Below the pieces are notes generated by a model, which did no database searches, was not told where the DNA came from, and worked only from the letters and a program-made list of their open reading frames with translations. DNA of 64,000 bases from Bifidobacterium miconisargentati (GTDB taxonomy: Bacteria > Actinomycetota > Actinomycetes > Actinomycetales > Bifidobacteriaceae). Of the stretch, positions 30,240 to 38,551 are shown piece after piece. A program made the translations under genes and the position numbers. The stretch spans positions 81,273 through 145,272 of the forward strand of contig NZ_JAHBBJ010000008.1 of the NCBI RefSeq assembly GCF_019331675.1, given 5' to 3'. The stretch's first letter is position 1. Each line of letters starts with the position of its first letter.

Positions 30240-31421
30240 TTATTCCAGGTAAGCCTGGGCGTCGAGGGCGGCTCGGCAACCCATACCGGCTGCGCTGATG
30301 GCCTGGCGGTAGGTGCGGTCCACGCAGTCACCCGCGGCGAAGATGCCGGGGGCGCTGGTGACGGTGCTGCCGCCGTCCACGGCGATGTAGCCGTCGGCAT
30401 CGCGCTTGACCACATCGGCCACGAAATCGGTGGCGGGGGTGTGGCCGATGGCCACGAACACGGCGTTGCAGTCCAGCGTGCTTTCCTCACCGGTCACGGT
30501 GCTGCGCAACGTGACGCCGGTGACATGCTTTTGCGGCTGCTTTGCCAAGCCGGACAGTAGTCCGCCGCCCAAAGCATTGCCGCCGAGACCGGGGAGTGTG
30601 ATGGCCGGCTTGTCGTCGGTGGCTGTGCCGGGCTTGGTCAGACCGATGCCTGCACCGATATTCAGGGAGACACCGGCGGTCTTGATGGACGGCGCGGACG
30701 GGGCTTGATCGCCGGACCGCGCACTGCTGTTGGCTGTACTGGTTTCGTCAGCTGCAGCGGTGGAGGGTGCGTCGCTTGTGATGGCGGTGACGACGGTGTT
30801 GGTGACGAGCGTTAGTTTCGGATCGGCTTTGGCGCGTTCGACCATGATCTGCGAGGCGCGGAAGCTGTCGCGGCGATGAATCAGGGTGACTGACGAACCG
30901 AAGCGGGTGAGGAACAGGGCCTCCTCGAAAGCGGAGTCACCGCCGCCGACCACGACGATGGGCTTGTCCTTGAAGAAGAAGCCGTCGCAGGTGGCGCAGT
31001 AGGAGACGCCATGACCGGACAGTTCCTCTTCGCCGGGGACGCCGAGCTTGCGTACGTTGGAGCCGGTGGCCACGATGACGGCCGAGGTTTCGAGCGTTTC
31101 GTCGTCCGAGGTGGTCAGGCGGTATTGCGGGTGACCGTCATGCTGGGGGAGTGCTTCCACCGATTCGACATCGGCGGGAAGGAATTCGGCACCGAAGCGT
31201 TCGGCCTGCTTGCGCATGCGATCCATCAGTTCGGGGCCGAGAATGCCCTCCGGGAAACCAGGGAAGTTCTCCACCTCCGTGGTGTTGACGAGCTGGCCGC
31301 CGGGTGCCAGCGCGCCCGTGATGACGAGAGGATTGAAGCCGGCGCGGCCCAGATAGATGGCCGCGGTGTATCCGGCAGGACCGGAACCGATAATGATGAC
31401 GCGATGTTTCACGTGAAACAT
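30240..31421 (-). CDS. trxB: Thioredoxin-disulfide reductase with an internal insert
   Basis: The protein has about 393 residues, against the usual 305-340. I start at the ATG at 31421, which overlaps a parS site; a GTG two codons upstream is possible. The FAD motif VIIIGSGPAGYTAAIYLGRAG, the redox centre CATC in YCATCDGFFF, the NADPH loop VVGGGDSAFEEAL, and the C-terminal GDCVDRTYRQ segment are all intact. Between TVVTAITSD and KHVTGVTLRS lies an insert of about 85 residues, low-complexity (Ala/Ser/Thr, then Gly-rich), with no family match I can see. It reduces thioredoxin using NADPH; no thioredoxin gene is adjacent, unlike in mycobacteria. Confidence 0.94.
   Translation of the reverse strand: MFHVKHRVIIIGSGPAGYTAAIYLGRAGFNPLVITGALAPGGQLVNTTEVENFPGFPEGILGPELMDRMRKQAERFGAEFLPADVESVEALPQHDGHPQYRLTTSDDETLETSAVIVATGSNVRKLGVPGEEELSGHGVSYCATCDGFFFKDKPIVVVGGGDSAFEEALFLTRFGSSVTLIHRRDSFRASQIMVERAKADPKLTLVTNTVVTAITSDAPSTAAADETSTANSSARSGDQAPSAPSIKTAGVSLNIGAGIGLTKPGTATDDKPAITLPGLGGNALGGGLLSGLAKQPQKHVTGVTLRSTVTGEESTLDCNAVFVAIGHTPATDFVADVVKRDADGYIAVDGGSTVTSAPGIFAAGDCVDRTYRQAISAAGMGCRAALDAQAYLE
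31405..31420. promoter_or_regulatory. parS site 4, over the start of trxB
   Basis: A perfect TGTTTCACGTGAAACA ends one base from the trxB start codon's first base; codons 1-6 of trxB (MFHVKH) are written by this site. Confidence 0.97.
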
Positions 31422-31459
31422 TCTCACATTGTCATAAGACCTTCCGCCCTCCGCTATAA

Positions 31460-31562
31460 ACCTTGGCCCCCTCTGTCGAGGGGGCTGTCAGCGAAGCTGA
31501 CTGGGGGAGAGTAGCGGAGCAGGCGGAGCCTGCGGGAAACTCTATCGACCGCAGGTCGATGC
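31460..31562. repeat. Left arm of the DUF559 unit
   Basis: The arm reads inward: CCTTGGCCCCCTC with its GAGGGGG partner, CAGCGAAGCTG hairpin, ACTGGGGGAGAGTAGCGG, GCAGGCGGAGCCTGC hairpin, then ATCGACCGCAGGTCGAT hairpin. It matches the arm at 31991-32094 in inverse orientation with few differences. Confidence 0.85.
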
Positions 31563-31595
31563 TAATTTACCGAAGCGCGATTACATAAGTTGGAT

Positions 31596-31958
31596 CTAGC
31601 TATCTCTCATGCTCGTCCGGACAGTGCTATCAATCCGCTGGCATACCTCATGGAACATGAAGTCAACTTCATTGTTGGCGAACCGCAGCACTGACACCCC
31701 TGCAGCCTCAAGCTCTTTCGTGCGTATTGCATCGGCTTGCTGCTGGTTCACTATATAGTGACCGCCGCCATCAAGCTCCACCGCCAAACCGGCTTTGGCG
31801 CAATAGAAATCCACGATACGGTTGCCTATAGGCTTCTGACGCTGCCATCGGACTGGGTAGGAGCTGAGAAATCCATACCAGAGTTTCCTTTCCCATGGTG
31901 TCATATCTCGTCGTAGCTTCCTTGCTTTGCTGACGTTATCGGGGTTGTAATCCTTCAT
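31596..31958 (-). CDS. DUF559 endonuclease-like protein
   Basis: I start at the ATG at 31958 (120 residues, MKDYNPDNVSK); the frame is open to 32027, but the extra codons lie largely in the repeat arm. The DUF559 pattern of the Vsr/PD-(D/E)XK fold is complete: RRDMTPWERKLWYGFL with the first acidic residue, then WQRQKPIGNRIVDFYC (Asp), LAVELDGGGHY (Glu-x-Asp), ADAIRTKELEAAGVSVLRFANNEV. These residues would chelate metal at a nuclease active site. There is no clear ribosome binding site. Family members are common in gut bacteria and their biological role is not established to my knowledge. The gene is isolated from its neighbours and bracketed by inverted repeat arms, which suggests it belongs to the repeat rather than to the host operons. 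Confidence 0.85.
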   Translation of the reverse strand: MKDYNPDNVSKARKLRRDMTPWERKLWYGFLSSYPVRWQRQKPIGNRIVDFYCAKAGLAVELDGGGHYIVNQQQADAIRTKELEAAGVSVLRFANNEVDFMFHEVCQRIDSTVRTSMRDS

Positions 31959-31990
31959 TGGTACAGCATAGCTGTCAAGCTGCGGTAGCG

Positions 31991-32094
31991 GCATCGGTCT
32001 GCGACCGATGGATTTCTCCGCAGGCATTCGCCTGCATTGCTACTCTCCCCCAGTCAGCTTTGCTGACAGCCCCCTCGACAGAGGGGGCCAAGGT
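31991..32094. repeat. Right arm of the DUF559 unit
   Basis: The arm starts with the GCATCGGTCTGCGACCGATG hairpin beside the DUF559 gene and ends with CCCCCTCGACAGAGGGGG and CCAAGGT outside. It is the inverted partner of 31460-31562. Confidence 0.85.
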
Positions 32095-32106
32095 CCTATA
32101 CGAAAA

Positions 32107-32136
32107 AGGCCTGTGGAATTTGGGTTCCACAGGCCT
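32107..32136 (-). terminator. murJ terminator
   Basis: AGGCCTGTGGAA (32107-32118) and TTCCACAGGCCT (32125-32136) form a perfect 12-bp stem with a 6-nt loop; on the minus strand a T-tract follows. It lies 24 bases past the murJ stop codon. Confidence 0.9.
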
Positions 32137-32159
32137 GGGTAAGAGGGAAAAGAGGAAGG

Positions 32160-35100
32160 TTAGAAGACCTCGACCTTTTCGATGTAGAGCTGGTTTTGGG
32201 GCATGCTATCGACCGGGACCCAGAGGATAAGGTCCTGGGTGTTGACCGTCTTGGTGAACTTGATCTCGGTGGTACCGCCCTCGGCGAAGGTGAACTCGGC
32301 CACCTGCTCGCCCTGGGTCGGGTCGCCGGTGGTGTTCGCGCGGATGTAGCCCTTGCCGCCGGAGGTGCGGATGGTCACCGTCATGCGGTACACGTCATGC
32401 GCCTGATCGAGATGCATGTAGTACGCATAGCCGGACTGGCCGCCCGGATTGGACAGGAAGTTCGCGCTGGAGATGGTGTACGCGGTGTTATTCACATGCT
32501 TCGGCGTGGGAACGGCCTTCGAATCCTTGTCTTCATTCGTGGCCTTCTTGGTCGTCGTGCTCTTCTTCTTGGTGCTGTCGGAGCTGGACGAGGAGGAATC
32601 GGACGAGGAGCTGCTATCGGTGCTCTCGCCCTTCGTGGCGCTGGCGCCGGTGCCGTCACCGAACGGAACCTGGCTTTCGTCGAACTCGGGCCACTCGCCC
32701 TCGCTCACGGACTTGCCGGTGGTGTCGGACGGGTTGCCGGAGCTGTTGCGGAAGGCGGCCACGGCCCAGACCGTAGCGGCGATCACCACGAGCACGGCAG
32801 CCACGATGGCCACGACCTTGGTGCTGAACTTGCCGAACAGATGCGCGTTCGGCAGCTCATCGCCCTCCGTACGCTTCGGCGGATCCTTGGGCTCGAAGCT
32901 CGGCGGAATCGCGGCGATCTCCGCGATGCGGGCCTGCTCCTCCTCCAACGCACGCAGGGACTCCTCGCCGGGGGCCACCGCGCGGCCGGCTGCGTCATAC
33001 ACCGGAATGCGGCTTGTGGTCTCGCCGGGTGCCTGCTCGGGGTTGAGCGAACCGGTGGGAATCGGCACGGTCAGCCGGGAGTTGCCCACGGCCGTGGTAG
33101 GGGCGGGATTGAAGCTGTTGTACCAGTCGCCGGTATCCTCGCCGGACAGATTCTCGTTCTGCCAGGCGTCGGAGAAGTTGAAATCGAACAGGCGGCGGCC
33201 GTCGTTCGCGTCGCCTTCGCCGGCGGCGTCACCGTTCTTCTGCGCCGGGTTCGGCGGCAGGGCGATGGCGGGGGTGCTGGTGGCAATGGACAGGGTCGGC
33301 AGCTGCTGGTTGCTCACCAGACCGTCCGGAATGGGGTTGATGTCCGGTTCGGCCACCGGGCACAGCGGTGCGGTGGCGATGGAGCATTCGCCGCTCACGT
33401 TCGGCAGGGCGATGTCCTCCGCACCCAGCTCGGTCAGCGGCTTCCAGTCGCCCAGCAGCGCCTCGAGCTCCACCAAGGAAGCCATCGGCAGGGTCGGATC
33501 ATCGGCCTCGATGAGGTTCAGGCCGCGCTTCAGGATCACGCGGAACTCGCCCGGAGCGTCCTGCGGCAGTTGATTCAGGTCGAAGTGGGGGTCGGTCTCG
33601 CTCGGCGTGCGCGTGAGCAGCGAGTACAGCAGCGCGGAAAGCTGACGGATGGCCAGCTGCTCGGCGCTTTCCAGCGGCGTGGTGAGTCCCAGCGTATCGG
33701 CCAGCATCGGGGTGAACGGACCGTCCGCGATCTCCACGCCGGTGGTGGTCACGCGCACGGTGTCGGTGGTGATCGCCACGTTGATGGGCGTGCCGGACAG
33801 CATCGGACGAATGCCCTGCAGCGTCTCGCCGATAATGGAACGCATGGCGTCATGGCTGAGCACGTTGCCCGCGCCGGTCAGGTAATCGGTGACGGACAGG
33901 CCGTTGTCCAACGGCATCACGGCCAGCAGTACGCCGGACTGCAGGCGGTACTTGAGCACCGGCGTATGACGTTCCGGTTTGGTGGCCACGATACGGCCGG
34001 CGATGGTGTCGATGGCGGTGAGCACCTGGCTGTTGGAGACGAGGAACAGCTGGCAGTCCTTGGCCAGCACGCGGTCGTTCGCCTTCCATGCCTCGATGCC
34101 GGGTTCCTCGCGCAACGAGGACACCAGCGTGTATCGATTGAGAATGGTATCTCCCAGATGCGGTTTCATAAGCTCGTCCGGCTCCGTATGGTTGTTGGTG
34201 ATGTTCTTCGAAAGTGTCTTTGACATTCTATCCGTCGGGATGGCCCGGCGAATGGTTCCCGAGGATGATGTGGACGGGATGAGCGCGGGGATCGACTCGG
34301 CCGGCCAGGCGGGGGAGGCGCCCTGTGCGGAGCGGTCTGCGGCATCGTCTGAGACACCGTCTGCAATACCGTCCGGTTCGCTCTCGTCGCCGGGGTTCCG
34401 CTGGTCCTTTGCAAGGGAATTGACGGCTTGGTCTGCCCCGGCATCCTGCGGCTGCGGTTGCGCGGGCTGAGCGGGCTGCTGTGCCTGCGACTGTACATCC
34501 TGCGACTGCGTGGCCTGCGGTCCGCGGCGTCGGCCCAGTCCGAGCCGTGCACCGACCATCCGCGCCGCACCGGTCAGTTCCGGCGTGCGCAGCACCCACA
34601 GCACACCCACGTACACCACCGCCAGCACGATGGTGAGCACCACGCAGATGCCGAGCGCGGCGAACCATCCCATATGGCCGCCGGTCGGCTGGATGCTCAC
34701 GCCGAACAGTGCGGTGATTGGCTTCTTGATGAGCCAGGTGACCAGTCCGCCTGCCACCGCGGCGAGCGTGGCCTTGCCGTACGTGAGCATGATGGCCCGG
34801 CCGCCGAGACTGCCGTCGAACCGTTTGCGCAGCATGATGATCGTGGGCGGCATCGCAAGGAATGCCGCGAGGGTGACGGAGCAGGCGATGCCGGTGACCC
34901 AGTGCTCGGGTGGCAGGATCAGCGTGCCGGCGACGATAAGAGCGGAAACGGATCCGTACTGTATGAGCGCTGATAGGAATGGATGCAAGCCGTCTTCGAA
35001 TGCGTAGAACGTACGCTGAATGAGCAGAAAGGCTGAGCATGCAGGAATCCCAACAGACAATGCTATCAACGCATAGGAGATGAGCATGGTCTCGTCCATC

Positions 35101-36191
35101 GAGACCGAGGGCAGCAGCGCGCGGATGATCGGTTCGGGGAACACGATCATCGCGGCCGCGAAGAACATGATGAGCAGTCCCACGTTGTTCAGCGCGCTGC
35201 CCAGGTCATGCCGGGCCTCGTCGAGATCATGCGCGGCCACGGACCGGGAGATCTTCGGGAACATCGCCGTGGACACGGATACGGCGAGCAGTGAATACGG
35301 CAGCACGAACAACGTGTAGGCGTTCTGGTAGGTGGCGTTACCGGCGATGTCAAACAGGCTCGCGCCGGTCAGTTCATGAGCGCGCTGCGGGGCCAGCGTG
35401 GCCACGCGGGTCAGCACGATGCCCGAAATCTCGCTGGTGATGACCACGCCGAGTGAGCCCAGCGCCACCGGGCCCATGGCCTTAAGGCCGAAGCCGGTCA
35501 GGCCGAAACTTGGCCGGTATTTGAAGCCGATACGCGCCAGCGGCAGGAACAGGATCAGCGCTTGGAACGCCACGCCCAGCGTCCAGGTGCCGGCGGTCAG
35601 CGCGATCTTGTCCGCCGTCCAGAAGTCGAGTGGCTGCTCGTTGGCCTTGCCGAACAGCAGGATGAACGCCGTGAAGCCGGCGCAGCTGATCACGTTCGCA
35701 CCCGTGGAGCTCCACGCATAGGTGACGAAATGGTCTCGTGCGGCCAGGATCTGCCCCAACACCGTATACAGGCCGTAGAAGAACACCTGCGGCATGCACC
35801 ACAGCGTGAACGCGGTGGTCAGCGCCATCATCTGATGGTCGTTGCTGCCCACGTACAGTCGGGCGAGCAGGGGAGCGGCGGCGGCCATGATCAGGGTCAT
35901 CGCCAGCAGCAGACCGATGGCCAGCGTGATGAGTCGGTTCAGACGCTCCTGGGCGTCCTTCTCCTTCATCGTGCGCACGATCTGCGGCACCAGCACGGCG
36001 TTGAAAATGCCACCCGAGACCAGCGTGAACACGGATTGCGGAATCATCGATCCCGCCTGATAGGCGTTGGCCGCAAGTCCGGTGGTGCCGATCGCGGCGG
36101 CCAGGAGAATCGTACGGAGCTGACCGGTCACGCGGGAGGCCGCGGTTCCGGACGCCATGATCAGGGAATTACGGCCAACGGTCGAACTCAT
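32160..36191 (-). CDS. murJ: MurJ lipid II flippase fused to a pseudokinase
   Basis: The protein has 1343 residues. Residues 1 to about 530 are a MurJ/MviN flippase with some 14 membrane helices (start SSTVGRNSLIMASGTAASRVTGQLR, family-typical). A Gln/Pro/Ala-rich linker leads to a kinase-like domain at about residues 690-950 (LNRYTLVSSLREEPGIEAWKAND) that lacks HRD and DFG motifs, so it is a pseudokinase. Another linker, a membrane helix at about 1117-1140 (VVAIVAAVLVVIAATVWAVAAF), a Ser/Lys-rich stalk and a ~110-residue beta-rich extracellular domain follow. The same MurJ-pseudokinase layout is known from mycobacterial MviN, whose pseudokinase is phosphorylated and binds an FHA protein. Its start overlaps the stop codon of the upstream gene by four bases. 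Confidence 0.95.
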   Translation of the reverse strand: MSSTVGRNSLIMASGTAASRVTGQLRTILLAAAIGTTGLAANAYQAGSMIPQSVFTLVSGGIFNAVLVPQIVRTMKEKDAQERLNRLITLAIGLLLAMTLIMAAAAPLLARLYVGSNDHQMMALTTAFTLWCMPQVFFYGLYTVLGQILAARDHFVTYAWSSTGANVISCAGFTAFILLFGKANEQPLDFWTADKIALTAGTWTLGVAFQALILFLPLARIGFKYRPSFGLTGFGLKAMGPVALGSLGVVITSEISGIVLTRVATLAPQRAHELTGASLFDIAGNATYQNAYTLFVLPYSLLAVSVSTAMFPKISRSVAAHDLDEARHDLGSALNNVGLLIMFFAAAMIVFPEPIIRALLPSVSMDETMLISYALIALSVGIPACSAFLLIQRTFYAFEDGLHPFLSALIQYGSVSALIVAGTLILPPEHWVTGIACSVTLAAFLAMPPTIIMLRKRFDGSLGGRAIMLTYGKATLAAVAGGLVTWLIKKPITALFGVSIQPTGGHMGWFAALGICVVLTIVLAVVYVGVLWVLRTPELTGAARMVGARLGLGRRRGPQATQSQDVQSQAQQPAQPAQPQPQDAGADQAVNSLAKDQRNPGDESEPDGIADGVSDDAADRSAQGASPAWPAESIPALIPSTSSSGTIRRAIPTDRMSKTLSKNITNNHTEPDELMKPHLGDTILNRYTLVSSLREEPGIEAWKANDRVLAKDCQLFLVSNSQVLTAIDTIAGRIVATKPERHTPVLKYRLQSGVLLAVMPLDNGLSVTDYLTGAGNVLSHDAMRSIIGETLQGIRPMLSGTPINVAITTDTVRVTTTGVEIADGPFTPMLADTLGLTTPLESAEQLAIRQLSALLYSLLTRTPSETDPHFDLNQLPQDAPGEFRVILKRGLNLIEADDPTLPMASLVELEALLGDWKPLTELGAEDIALPNVSGECSIATAPLCPVAEPDINPIPDGLVSNQQLPTLSIATSTPAIALPPNPAQKNGDAAGEGDANDGRRLFDFNFSDAWQNENLSGEDTGDWYNSFNPAPTTAVGNSRLTVPIPTGSLNPEQAPGETTSRIPVYDAAGRAVAPGEESLRALEEEQARIAEIAAIPPSFEPKDPPKRTEGDELPNAHLFGKFSTKVVAIVAAVLVVIAATVWAVAAFRNSSGNPSDTTGKSVSEGEWPEFDESQVPFGDGTGASATKGESTDSSSSSDSSSSSSDSTKKKSTTTKKATNEDKDSKAVPTPKHVNNTAYTISSANFLSNPGGQSGYAYYMHLDQAHDVYRMTVTIRTSGGKGYIRANTTGDPTQGEQVAEFTFAEGGTTEIKFTKTVNTQDLILWVPVDSMPQNQLYIEKVEVF

Positions 36192-38551
36192 TCGTCGGGA
36201 TCCTTCTTACGGTTGAACTGACGCCACAGACCCACGATGCCCAGCAGCACCGCGAAGCCGATGATGATGAAGCCGCTCATGTCGCTGATGCGCATCACGC
36301 TGGTGATGGCGGTGTTCTGCACGTTGCCGAACGCCTGGCCGTTACGATCCGCCAGCGAGACATGGGCGACGGTGGAGCCTGAAGTGGAGACTCGGATGGT
36401 GAACGAGACCTGGGCCTCGCCGTTCGCCGGAATTTCGATGTCCGTGGTGCGCGAGGTCACGATCTGCATGGAATCGGTGATCGAATTGACCCTGACGCTC
36501 ACCGCATACGGCAGTTTGTTGCTCACGGTCACCGGCATCTTCGCGGATTCGCTGAACACCGACACGGATTCCGAAGGCGTGATGGAGACCTTGCCGAGCA
36601 GGGTATCCGCCAACGCGCGGGTGGCGACGGTCATGCGCTGACCGGTGTCCGTCTGCTGCGAACCGGACAGCGCGCGCAGGGCCATGCTGTCATGCGCAGC
36701 GAGCAGCGAGGCCACCCATGAGGTCGGGTCGCCGTTGCTGGCGGCCGTGGCCGCGGCGTCCTGCCGGGCCAGCGCCTGCGGATCGAGCGCGCTGATATCC
36801 ACCACCGAGGAGACGTCGTCGGAATCCACGCTGTGCTTGAGCACGGCACCGGCCAGACGCATGATGTCCTGGCGGCTGCCGGCCAGCTGCTTCAACGCCG
36901 TGCGGGCTGCGGACACCTGGGACTTGCCCGAATCGTCGAGATTCACCGTGTCGCTCACGCTGTACGGCTCGGCCTTGGCCATGGTCTCCAGATCCGTGAG
37001 ATTGAGCCAGGAGGCCTGTTCGAGGGCACCCATCACCTGATCGATCCAGACCGCGGAGCTGTCGCGGGAGAAGGTCATGAGCAGGTTGCGGGACGTGTAG
37101 GGCTGCTCCATCTGGTAGAACGCGCTCTGGGCGAGCAGGCGTGCGAGACGGCCGGCGTCGCTGGCCTCGCCGTTCGCGTCCTTGCTGGTGGGCTGGCCCT
37201 GGGCCAGTTTGCCGAGTTCCGCCTGCTCCTTGAGCACGGTCACGTCGCCGGCGTCCGTGTTCACCACGTAGGTGCCGGTATGCACGGTGTCCGACTGTTC
37301 GCTGTCGAACGAGGCGTCCGCGATCACCGTGGAGTACCCCTGTTCGCTGGCTTTGGTCAGGGCATCCAGCGACCAGCCGGCATTGCCCTGCCAGGCATAC
37401 GTGCTGGTCTTGGCGGCGGACTGCATGTCCTCGCCCTCCTCGTCGGCGTACAGCGTCTGCGACTGGTCCGCGCTCCACTGGTCGTCCGTGACGCCGGCCT
37501 TGGCGTACGACTTGCCGCTGTCCAGCGCGGAGTACGTGGTGATGTCGAAGTCGGCGGGCTGCATCACGCCGTCCACGTCCGGGTCGATATCCGAGGCCTT
37601 GAGATACACCGGATCGGCCACCACCTGCAGTTTGCGATGGCGGTTCAGTGCCTGGGCCAGTGCCTGGGCGGCCGTCTCGTCCTGTTCGGACAGGGTGATG
37701 AGCTGGCCGCTGGCGTTGCTGTCGCCGGTGCCTGTGTCTTTCTCGTCCTTGTTCTCGCCCTTGCCGTTGGTGATGGTGCCGGGCTTGCCGCTGCTGGTGG
37801 CCGCGCCCTGCTTGGCATCGCCGGTGCCGGTATTGTCCGTGACGAGATTGTTGACGGCGGTGGCGTTGACCTGCCAGTTATCCGAGGTCAGCGGCATGGC
37901 CACCGTCAAACCCATGGCCGGCGTCTGCGCGGTGTTGAGCCCGTCCGGCGAGCGGGTCAAAAAACTAGTCAGATTGACCAATATTTGGTCGTTGACGATG
38001 TACGACAGAAGGAGCGGCTTCGGGCCCCATGTCTCGATGACCTGCAGGGCGGGCCGGTCCGATGCCACGTCCAGGTTCACCGTCACGGTGCCACCGGCCG
38101 GGATCGCCGGCACGGTGACGTGCCCGATCTCGTTCGGCGTGGGGATCGGCGCGGTGCCTTCCGCCCAGGACTGGATGTCCGCGCGGGAGATGAAGGTGAG
38201 CAGCGCATTGGTGCTGACTTCCAGCGTGCCGGACGCCGTGGGCTTGTCGCTGTTGTTGGCCACCATCACCTTGAGATGGAAGCCGGACGTATCGGTGACC
38301 ACGGCGGTGCTCTGCTCGATGGTCAGGGATTGCTTGGGACGGTCGCCGTTGTCGGCATCGGTACCATCGCCGGCATCATTATTGGTGTCGCCGGCGTCGG
38401 CGGTCGCGCTGGACCCGTTCTGATCGTCCGTTCCCTCCGCCCAGGCAGACACGGGGGAAAGCGGGGCCACCACCAGCGCCACCAGGGTCAGCATCGTGAT
38501 CAGCACGCGCGCGAGGAGCCCGTGACGGCGGAATACTGCGGGTAGATTCAC
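36188..38551 (-). CDS. Secreted, C-terminally anchored envelope protein (DUF6049-type)
   Basis: The protein has 787 residues from the GTG at 38551, whose GTGA overlaps the stop codon of the upstream NUDIX gene; the frame is open 13 codons more. Residues 1-40 form a signal peptide (basic start, hydrophobic core LITMLTLVALVVAPL, AWAEG cleavage region). The mature part is Thr/Ser/Asp-rich with no enzyme motif that I recognise, and the C-terminus has a membrane helix (GFIIIGFAVLLGIVGLW) and a basic tail. The same position between mutT-like and murJ genes is held in mycobacteria by Rv3909-type proteins, and DUF6049 is my assignment from memory. It likely works with MurJ in the envelope. Confidence 0.78.
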   Translation of the reverse strand: MNLPAVFRRHGLLARVLITMLTLVALVVAPLSPVSAWAEGTDDQNGSSATADAGDTNNDAGDGTDADNGDRPKQSLTIEQSTAVVTDTSGFHLKVMVANNSDKPTASGTLEVSTNALLTFISRADIQSWAEGTAPIPTPNEIGHVTVPAIPAGGTVTVNLDVASDRPALQVIETWGPKPLLLSYIVNDQILVNLTSFLTRSPDGLNTAQTPAMGLTVAMPLTSDNWQVNATAVNNLVTDNTGTGDAKQGAATSSGKPGTITNGKGENKDEKDTGTGDSNASGQLITLSEQDETAAQALAQALNRHRKLQVVADPVYLKASDIDPDVDGVMQPADFDITTYSALDSGKSYAKAGVTDDQWSADQSQTLYADEEGEDMQSAAKTSTYAWQGNAGWSLDALTKASEQGYSTVIADASFDSEQSDTVHTGTYVVNTDAGDVTVLKEQAELGKLAQGQPTSKDANGEASDAGRLARLLAQSAFYQMEQPYTSRNLLMTFSRDSSAVWIDQVMGALEQASWLNLTDLETMAKAEPYSVSDTVNLDDSGKSQVSAARTALKQLAGSRQDIMRLAGAVLKHSVDSDDVSSVVDISALDPQALARQDAAATAASNGDPTSWVASLLAAHDSMALRALSGSQQTDTGQRMTVATRALADTLLGKVSITPSESVSVFSESAKMPVTVSNKLPYAVSVRVNSITDSMQIVTSRTTDIEIPANGEAQVSFTIRVSTSGSTVAHVSLADRNGQAFGNVQNTAITSVMRISDMSGFIIIGFAVLLGIVGLWRQFNRKKDPDE

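Larger units (their letters stand above)
31460..32094. mobile_element. Candidate mobile unit: DUF559 gene between inverted ~103-nt arms
   Basis: The left arm (31460-31562) and right arm (31991-32094) are inverted copies of the palindromic element arm, with the GGCCCCCTC/GAGGGGGCC hairpins at the outer ends. A DUF559 endonuclease gene fills the 428 bases between them. The outer ends share CCAAGGT. No transposase is present, so if mobile the unit relies on its own DUF559 protein or on another source. Empty versions of the same outside-hairpin layout are at 4837-4962 and 21849-21971. Target-site duplications could not be identified with confidence. Confidence 0.55.

Noticed and set aside
31959..32027. 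Upstream extension of the DUF559 protein by 23 residues
   Set aside because: The extra codons run into the repeat arm and the encoded peptide is unlike DUF559 N-termini; no ribosome binding site supports it.
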